Positions 58,495 to 64,000 of a stretch of 64,000 nucleotides of DNA are shown here, piece after piece. Source of the DNA: Roseovarius sp. Pro17 (lineage in GTDB: Bacteria; Pseudomonadota; Alphaproteobacteria; Rhodobacterales; Rhodobacteraceae); the NCBI RefSeq assembly GCF_035599575.1, contig NZ_CP141179.1, positions 186,001-250,000 of the forward strand, given 5' to 3'. The notes under the pieces were generated by a model. That model was not told where the DNA came from. It saw only the letters and a list, made by a program, of their open reading frames with translations, and ran no database searches. Position 1 is the first letter of the stretch. Every line of letters begins with the position of its first letter. Made by a program: the position numbers and the translations under genes.

Positions 58495-59148
58495 ATGACC
58501 GACTATGCCGCGCGGCGCACAATGATGGTGGACACACAGGTTCGCCCTGCCGATGTGACCAGATTTTCGATCATCGACGCCATGCTGAGCGTGCCGCGCG
58601 AGGCCTTTGTTCCGCGCGCCCTGCGCGAAGCGGCCTATGTGGGCGAGAATATCGATCTGGGCGGCAATCGCGTGATCCTCGAGCCGCGCACATTGGCCAA
58701 GATGCTGGAGTCTCTCGATATTCGCAGCGATGAGCTGGCGCTCGATGTGGGCAGCGCTCTGGGTTACTCTGCCGCTGTGATCGCGCGCATGGCTGAGGCG
58801 GTCGTCGCGCTGGAAGAGGACGAGGCGATGGGCGCCGAGGCCGAGGACCTGTGGCAGGAACATGGTGCAGACAACGTGATCGCGCATCGCGCCGCGCTGA
58901 CCGAAGGCGCGCCCCAGCACGGACCCTACGACGTGATCGCCATTCAAGGCGCAGTGCAGCATTTGCCGGAGGCGCTGACCGATCAGCTGAAGGAAGGTGG
59001 GCGCATTGCATGTCTCTTTATGGAAGGGGCACTGGGCGTGGTGCGCATCGGCTATAAGCTGAACGGTCAGATGACGTGGCGCTTTGCCTTTAACGCCGGC
59101 GCGCCGGTGCTGCCGGGGTTCGAAAAACACGCAGCTTTTACTCTGTAG
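58495..59148 (+). CDS. Protein-L-isoaspartate O-methyltransferase family
   Basis: The product has 217 residues. [20 protein letters not shown] and [20 protein letters not shown] are the PCMT N-terminal signature; [18 protein letters not shown] is SAM motif [21 protein letters not shown] and [10 protein letters not shown] complete the fold. The usual GTGxGYQ motif is altered to GSALGYS, so it is a divergent member of the kind found next to tolC in alphaproteobacteria. I chose ATG 58495 ([12 protein letters not shown]). Confidence 0.85.
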   Translation: MTDYAARRTMMVDTQVRPADVTRFSIIDAMLSVPREAFVPRALREAAYVGENIDLGGNRVILEPRTLAKMLESLDIRSDELALDVGSALGYSAAVIARMAEAVVALEEDEAMGAEAEDLWQEHGADNVIAHRAALTEGAPQHGPYDVIAIQGAVQHLPEALTDQLKEGGRIACLFMEGALGVVRIGYKLNGQMTWRFAFNAGAPVLPGFEKHAAFTL

Positions 59149-59223
59149 CGGTGCCATGCCCTACGGGCTGAGTTATGCATCCATTCGACGACGCAGTCAC
59201 GGCTTTGCCAAAAGGACGACATA

Positions 59224-60675
59224 ATGACCACCTCACTCGACATGGCGCGGCGCAGCCGGGCAGGCAACATCGTTGCACATACGCGTGGCTGGCTGGTTGC
59301 CGCCGCGATCGCATTTGCTGCACCCGCTGCTTTGGCGGACACGCTGGCCGATGCGCTGGCCGGTGCCTATAACACCAGCGGGCTGCTGGAGCAGAATCGC
59401 GCCCTTCTGCGCGCCGCCGACGAGGATGTGGCCAGTACCATCGCCCGCCTGAGGCCGATCATCAGCTGGTCGACCGATATTACGCGCACTTATACTAACC
59501 GGACCGGATCTAGTGGCCTCGTGTCGTCCAGCAATGGCAGCAGCGGCTCGACCAATCTTAATGCGGGCATCACTGCCCAATGGCTGCTCTACGATTTTGG
59601 CCGCACCACGCTGAGCGTCGATGCCGCAAAAGAGCTGGTTCTGGCCACCCGTCAATCACTGGTCTCGATCGAACAGCAGGTGCTCTTGCGTGCGGTTCGG
59701 GCCTACATGAACGTGCAGCGTAACACCCGTTTTGTCAGTCTGCGCCGCAACAACGTGCGTGTGATCGGCGAATCTCTGCGCGCCGCGCAGGACCGTTTCG
59801 AGGTCGGCGAGGTGACGCGCACCGACGTCGCGCAGGCCGAAGCGCGCCAATCGCTGTCGCGCAGCAATCTGGCGACCGCTGAGGGCGATCTGGAGCGCTC
59901 GATCGAAGAATACGTCGCGGTCGTCGGCAAGCGGCCGGGCCCCCTCGCGCAGCCTCCCAGCCTGCCACGTCTGGCCCTGAACGAAGAGACGGCCAAGCAG
60001 GTCGCCCTGCGCAGCCATCCTGATATGCTGGCCGCCCAGCATGACGTTTCTGCCGCCAAGCTGAACGTGCTTGTAGCAGAGGCAGCGATGAAGCCGCGGG
60101 TATCGCTGAACGCCGGCATCGGCGTGACGGACCGGCTAAATGGCAGCACCACAAGCGAGAACGGCAGCTTTGGCGTTGAGATCGGCGGCCCGATCTATCA
60201 GGGCGGCGCGTTGTCCTCGGCCAAGCGCAGTGCCTTTGCGCAGCGCGATGCCCAGCTTGGCGTGCTCCACCAGACCCGCGACCGCATCCGCCAGAACGTG
60301 GGCAATGCCTATGCCATCCTTGAAGCCGCCCGCGCGTCGGCCATCGCCACGGGCGAGCAGGTGCGCGCAGGCCGCGTCGCTTTTGACGGTGTCAACGAGG
60401 AGGCCAAGTTGGGCGCGCGCACGACACTCGATGTGCTGAACGCCGAGCAGGAATATCTGGACGCGCAGGCGAACCAGATTTCGGCGCAGGCGGACGTGTT
60501 TATCGCGGCATATTCGGTGTTGGAATCCATCGGCGAGTTGACGGTGCGCGATCTGAACCTGGCTGTTCAGACCTATGACCCGGCGGCCTACTATAACCTC
60601 GTCAAGGACGCGCCTGCTGCCCTTAGCGAGCGGGGTAAATCGCTGGACCGGGTGCTGCGCAAGATCGGAAATTAG
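59224..60675 (+). CDS. TolC-family outer membrane efflux protein
   Basis: The product has 483 residues. A signal peptide ends AAPAALADTL. Two structural repeats of helices with NxxxLL-type motifs follow (LLRAADEDVASTIARLRP and ALRSHPDMLAAQHDVSAAK-type segment), giving the trimeric beta-barrel and periplasmic tunnel. VGEVTRTDVAQAEARQSLSR and LGARTTLDVLNAEQEYLDAQ are near-diagnostic. It is the outer-membrane exit for type I secretion or RND pumps; no such partner is adjacent. AAAGGA precedes the ATG. Confidence 0.93.
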   Translation: MTTSLDMARRSRAGNIVAHTRGWLVAAAIAFAAPAALADTLADALAGAYNTSGLLEQNRALLRAADEDVASTIARLRPIISWSTDITRTYTNRTGSSGLVSSSNGSSGSTNLNAGITAQWLLYDFGRTTLSVDAAKELVLATRQSLVSIEQQVLLRAVRAYMNVQRNTRFVSLRRNNVRVIGESLRAAQDRFEVGEVTRTDVAQAEARQSLSRSNLATAEGDLERSIEEYVAVVGKRPGPLAQPPSLPRLALNEETAKQVALRSHPDMLAAQHDVSAAKLNVLVAEAAMKPRVSLNAGIGVTDRLNGSTTSENGSFGVEIGGPIYQGGALSSAKRSAFAQRDAQLGVLHQTRDRIRQNVGNAYAILEAARASAIATGEQVRAGRVAFDGVNEEAKLGARTTLDVLNAEQEYLDAQANQISAQADVFIAAYSVLESIGELTVRDLNLAVQTYDPAAYYNLVKDAPAALSERGKSLDRVLRKIGN

Positions 60676-60757
60676 TAAAACTGCGCCTATCTGTTGTGCG
60701 AAAGGCGTCGCACCGGTAAACTGTGCGGCGAGGCAAGAACCGAGAGCGATAAAAACA

Positions 60758-61702
60758 ATGTCCGATCCCGTGACCAATGTGGAAATCGAGGATGTCCTGT
60801 CGTCGATCCGACGGCTGGTATCTAGTGACGAGCGTCCGGCGAAGGCTCGCGATAAGGTAATTCCGGAATTTCGCGAACCTGACAGATTGGTGCTGACCCC
60901 CTCCCTACGCGTCGATGACGCGCCGCGCGCGGACTTCGAATCGAATCGGCAAGACGCGCCCGATGAGGCAGCGATCGACGATACGGACGATTGGACCGAA
61001 AACTTTGATATAGTTAATGTCGTAGATGCCGCCATGCAGGAAAATCCGCCCGCAGTCCAAGCTGAGGACGACGAGTTCGAGGCCGAAATGACCGCAGTGG
61101 ACGATCCCGCCACCAAGGTCGAGGACGCCGTGGATGACACGGCGCCGCCCTCCCGCGCTGATGAGCTCAAGGCGCGGGTGGCCGAACTGGAAGAGGTCGT
61201 CGCGCGTCAGAGTGATCAATGGGAGCCGGACGGCGCCAGCGCCGAAGCCAATTCGGGCGGCCATGTGTCGCCGCTGCCGTGGGAGGATTGCGTTACCGAC
61301 GAAGACAACGAAGAGGATGCATCTGCCACGCCGCAGAACGCCGAACCGCAGGCGGACTTCGACGATACGTCCAATTCTCGACCGCAGGATGCTGTTAGCC
61401 CTGAGCCTGCCGAAGACTATATCCCCGCGAACGTCGCTGCTGAAGATTGCCCGCAGGACGGGTCATCCAATGTTACCACGAGTGCATCTGACAGTGAATC
61501 CCAGTCGGGTGGGCCGCGAAGCCACGCAGATTTCCTTGATGCGAATGACGATTTTTTGGACGAAGACGCGCTGCGCGATCTGGTCGCCGATATCGTCCGT
61601 CAGGAATTGCAGGGCGCTTTGGGTGAACGGATCACGCGTAACGTGCGCAAGCTGGTACGCCGCGAAATTCATCGCGCCTTGGACAGCCAGGAATTGCAAT
61701 AA
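60758..61702 (+). CDS. PopZ-like (DUF2497) polar organising protein candidate
   Basis: The product has 314 residues. The N-terminal helix VEIEDVLSSIRRLVSSDE resembles the PopZ start (EEILASIRRIIS type). A very acidic, low-complexity middle (about 60-260) has no fold. The C-terminal helices, LRDLVADIVRQELQGALGER and RNVRKLVRREIHRAL, resemble the PopZ oligomerisation region. PopZ self-assembles at cell poles and anchors the chromosome. Overall architecture supports the family; sequence similarity is only at the ends. ATG 60758 is used; the longer frame overlaps the TolC gene. Confidence 0.65.
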   Translation: MSDPVTNVEIEDVLSSIRRLVSSDERPAKARDKVIPEFREPDRLVLTPSLRVDDAPRADFESNRQDAPDEAAIDDTDDWTENFDIVNVVDAAMQENPPAVQAEDDEFEAEMTAVDDPATKVEDAVDDTAPPSRADELKARVAELEEVVARQSDQWEPDGASAEANSGGHVSPLPWEDCVTDEDNEEDASATPQNAEPQADFDDTSNSRPQDAVSPEPAEDYIPANVAAEDCPQDGSSNVTTSASDSESQSGGPRSHADFLDANDDFLDEDALRDLVADIVRQELQGALGERITRNVRKLVRREIHRALDSQELQ

Positions 61703-61706
61703 TCGC

Positions 61707-63161
61707 TCACAGCGACGGTTCGCGCGCCAGTGACAGTAGCAGGTCAATGTTCATGTGCTGCTCTAGATGGTCTGCCAGCGCATCCAGAGCACCGTCCACC
61801 CCGCTTTCGAATTGTAGATCCGATGCTCCGCCCAACTCGGTCAGATAGGCCGCGCGAAACGCGTCCGATGCAAGCAAGCCGTGAACATATGAGCCTCTGA
61901 TCAGGCCATCAGCACTGGCCGCGCCTTCGGGATGACCAGCCATTTGCAGCCACGGACGCGCGCAATCTGGGCCTGTGGTGCGGCCCATGTGGATTTCGTA
62001 TCCGGTAACCTCAGCGCCGCTGGCCGGATGCAGGCCACTGGTCAGCGACAGGCGCTTTTGGGGCTGCATCACGGTCGTGATGTCCAGATGGCCCAGCCCC
62101 CGAACGGTGCGGGGTGATCCTTCGATGCCGCCCGGATCCGACAATTCGCGGCCCAGCATCTGATAGCCGCCACAGAGGCCCAACACCGGACCGCCACGTC
62201 GGACATGCGCGGCCAGGTCGATATCCCACCCGTTGGCACGAAATTCAGCCAGATCGGCGATGGTGGATTTGCTGCCGGGGATTAGCATTAGATTCGCGTC
62301 GCCGGGCAGGGGCCGGCCCGGTTCGATCATTTGCACGGTTACGCCCGGCTCGGCGCTGAGCGGGTCGAGATCGTCGAAATTGGCGATCCGGCCAAGGCGC
62401 GGCACAGCCACCTTGAACGCGCCGCCCGGACGTTGAACGATATCCAGCGCATCCTCGGCGGGCAGGCGCCATGCATCCTTAAACCACGGTATCACTCCGA
62501 GGGATGGCCAGCCGGTGCGCTGCTCGATCGCCGTGAGGCCGTCGTCAAAAAGGCGCGGGTCGCCGCGAAACTTGTTGATGGCAAAGGCTTTGATCCGCGC
62601 GGCATCCTGCGGTGCCAGCACGGTCTGCGTGCCGACGATCTGCGCGATCACGCCACCCCGGTCGATATCGCCGACCAGCACGACCGGCACGCCCGCCGCC
62701 TCGGCAAAGCCCATGTTGGCAATGTCACCTCGGCGCAGGTTAATCTCGGCCGGGCTGCCCGCGCCCTCGACCAGCACCAGATCGGCGGTAGCGCTAAGCC
62801 GGTTGAAACTGTCCAGCACTGCGCGCATCAACTCAGCCTTGCGTTCGGGATAAGCGCGGGCCTGCCAACTGCCCATGACGCGTCCTTGAACGATGATCTG
62901 CGCGCCTGTCTCACTTTCAGGTTTTAATAATACCGGGTTCATGTCCGTATGCGGCGCGCGTCCGGCGGCGCGGGCCTGTAGCGCCTGCGCGCGCCCGATC
63001 TCGCCCCCGTCGGCTGTTACGGCGGCGTTGTTTGACATGTTCTGGGGCTTGAACGGGGCCACGTTCAGCCCGCGTCGAATGCAGGCGCGCGCAAGGCCCG
63101 CGACCAGCATCGATTTGCCCACGTTCGAGCCTGCGCCCTGTATCATGATCGTGCGCGCCAT
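61707..63161 (-). CDS. cobQ: Cobyric acid synthase
   Basis: The product has 484 residues. [19 protein letters not shown] is the P-loop of the N-terminal synthetase domain. The C-terminal glutamine amidotransferase domain shows [10 protein letters not shown] with the nucleophile Cys and [10 protein letters not shown] with the catalytic His. It amidates four side chains of adenosylcobyrinate diamide in B12 synthesis. No other cob gene is in the window. ATG 63161 ([10 protein letters not shown]) is used, four codons inside the longest frame. Confidence 0.95.
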   Translation of the reverse strand: MARTIMIQGAGSNVGKSMLVAGLARACIRRGLNVAPFKPQNMSNNAAVTADGGEIGRAQALQARAAGRAPHTDMNPVLLKPESETGAQIIVQGRVMGSWQARAYPERKAELMRAVLDSFNRLSATADLVLVEGAGSPAEINLRRGDIANMGFAEAAGVPVVLVGDIDRGGVIAQIVGTQTVLAPQDAARIKAFAINKFRGDPRLFDDGLTAIEQRTGWPSLGVIPWFKDAWRLPAEDALDIVQRPGGAFKVAVPRLGRIANFDDLDPLSAEPGVTVQMIEPGRPLPGDANLMLIPGSKSTIADLAEFRANGWDIDLAAHVRRGGPVLGLCGGYQMLGRELSDPGGIEGSPRTVRGLGHLDITTVMQPQKRLSLTSGLHPASGAEVTGYEIHMGRTTGPDCARPWLQMAGHPEGAASADGLIRGSYVHGLLASDAFRAAYLTELGGASDLQFESGVDGALDALADHLEQHMNIDLLLSLAREPSL

Positions 63162-63224
63162 GTGCTGCCCCACTGCCTACCCACTCGCTATATAAAGCGT
63201 TTCGTGATGCCATGGGGTAGAAAT

Positions 63225-63250
63225 GAAAAAGCCCCGCCGATGGCGAGGCT
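63225..63250 (-). terminator. Terminator of the small gene at 63277
   Basis: On the minus strand AGCCTCGCC and GGCGGGGCT (63242-63250 and 63230-63238) pair with one G-T pair, followed by TTTTTC. It lies about 27 bp after the stop. Confidence 0.8.
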
Positions 63251-63276
63251 TCGACATGTTCAGTCTGTGACGTGGT

Positions 63277-63600
63277 TCAGGCGGCTTCGGCCTGTGCGGC
63301 GGCAGCGTGACGGCGCTCGCTCTCTTCGCGCGAAAGGGCGACGGAGGTCCGCACGCCTTTGGACACAAAATCCATCAGGCCCGACACGACACGCTCGTTC
63401 GGGTCGATCCCGGCACAGGACAGCACTTCGCGACCGTCGCGCGAACGCGCCCAACGGGCAATTTGATCAGGTCCGTTGCCATATTTCTTGTCGTCAGAAA
63501 TGGCGTCGTCCAGAGCAGCCAGTACAACGGCTGCGAAAAGTTTGCGTGCCCGGTTGCCCTGTTCGTTGTTGAAGGCGGCAGCATCAACGAAATCTTTCAT
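63277..63600 (-). CDS. Small conserved alphaproteobacterial protein (DUF6280-like)
   Basis: The product has 107 residues, helical, no signal peptide. The sequence (AFNNEQGNRARKLFAAVVLA, DDKKYGNGPDQIARWARSRD, GREVLSCAGIDPNERVV) matches my memory of a short family usually found beside efp in Rhodobacteraceae. Function unknown. It is divergent from efp, sharing a 217-bp promoter region. Confidence 0.75.
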   Translation of the reverse strand: MKDFVDAAAFNNEQGNRARKLFAAVVLAALDDAISDDKKYGNGPDQIARWARSRDGREVLSCAGIDPNERVVSGLMDFVSKGVRTSVALSREESERRHAAAAQAEAA

Positions 63601-63817
63601 GATTCGTCCTCAATTTTATTGTTCTTGTGTTTTCGGCTTATCGCTGGTTATGGAGCATTCTATCTGATTCGGATAGAGCAGATATGCATACCTTCTATGC
63701 GTTTCTTGCATGGCTTTCGACCTTGCAACACGACATTTCGTTGGCTTGCCCCCCTGCGTATCACCATATATAGGGTGTGCCCAATTCCCTTCAACCTTTT
63801 GTCAGGATTCAGCCACA

Positions 63818-64000
63818 ATGCCCAAGATCAACGGAAACGAGATCCGCCCCGGTAACGTGCTGGAGCATAACGGTGGTTTATGGTCGGCCGTAAAGGTCGA
63901 TCACGTCAAGCCGGGCAAGGGCGGGGCCTTTGCTCAGGTCGAGATGCGCAACCTGCGAAACGGCTCCAAGCTGAACGAGCGGTTCCGCTCAGCCGACAAG
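63818..64000 (+). CDS. efp: Elongation factor P, 3' end missing
   Basis: The first 61 codons are in the window. [20 protein letters not shown] then [21 protein letters not shown] is the KOW-like N-domain. Lys32-34 region (HVKPGKGGA) contains the loop tip residue modified in many bacteria (KPGKGG). EF-P relieves ribosome stalling at proline runs. The small proline-rich protein at 54680 would be an obvious client. The gene runs off the right edge. Confidence 0.96.
   Translation, partial: MPKINGNEIRPGNVLEHNGGLWSAVKVDHVKPGKGGAFAQVEMRNLRNGSKLNERFRSADK

Overview
The window is a GC-rich chromosomal segment of an alphaproteobacterium, most likely of the Rhodobacteraceae (Roseobacter group). Four things point there: an F1 ATP synthase operon in the order atpHAGDC without the Fo genes, a second gltX, a PopZ-like protein, and many small families typical of that group (TIGR01459 HAD hydrolase, DUF2161, the small protein beside efp). 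Almost all of it is housekeeping DNA. Accessory or decayed DNA is confined to a few islands. All names are from reading the translated sequence; no database search was run.

Layout. 1-3.7 kb: the end of a ChaC-like gene, then a MotA/TolQ-type channel protein with a MotB/OmpA-type partner. 3.9-8.1 kb: clpA, gloB and a methyltransferase. 8.1-10.7 kb: an accessory island with a small gene carrying a one-base frameshift and a transposase-like zinc-ribbon gene that contains eight copies of a 7-bp repeat and is also frameshifted. 10.7-15.8 kb: atpHAGDC. 15.9-16.7 kb: two small genes. 16.8-25.6 kb: prs, an isomerase, a hydrolase, ltaE-ycgN-ribF, a MaoC hydratase, a HAD hydrolase, a CDF transporter, a DUF1294 pseudogene and ppaC. 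25.7-28.7 kb: DUF2161 and groES-groEL behind a CIRCE operator. 29.2-34.9 kb: GNAT, GreA/B-like, Nudix, lipase-like, phnM-like, a lytic transglycosylase and a NYN protein. 35.0-41.7 kb: gltX, a cyclotransferase, and a tandem glycine riboswitch leading gcvT-gcvH-gcvP. 41.8-46 kb: an FtsX-type ABC exporter divergent from a TesA-like esterase, then a cold-shock gene. 46.3-47.3 kb: a decayed geranylgeranyl-reductase-like flavoprotein gene. 47.5-53.5 kb: ettA, a PAS-GGDEF-EAL protein, nadD and dacB. 53.8-54.9 kb: tRNA-Cys with a tyrosine-integrase remnant, an IS3 remnant and a small proline-rich gene. 54.9-64 kb: a lipoprotein transglycosylase, a CapD-like enzyme, a Pcm-like methyltransferase, a TolC-like protein, the PopZ-like protein, cobQ, a small conserved gene and the start of efp.

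Functional groupings: ATP synthesis (atp), protein quality control (clpA, groESL), glycine cleavage under glycine control, peptidoglycan turnover (two MltB-family transglycosylases and dacB), envelope energisation or transport (the MotA/OmpA pair, the ABC exporter, TolC), and cofactor synthesis (ribF, nadD, cobQ). I found no CRISPR array, rRNA, intact prophage or complete defence system. The most unusual objects are the 7-bp repeat inside a coding sequence at 10.03 kb, the nested integration scar at tRNA-Cys, the nested inverted repeats between atpA and atpG, and the isolated ZorAB-like motor pair.
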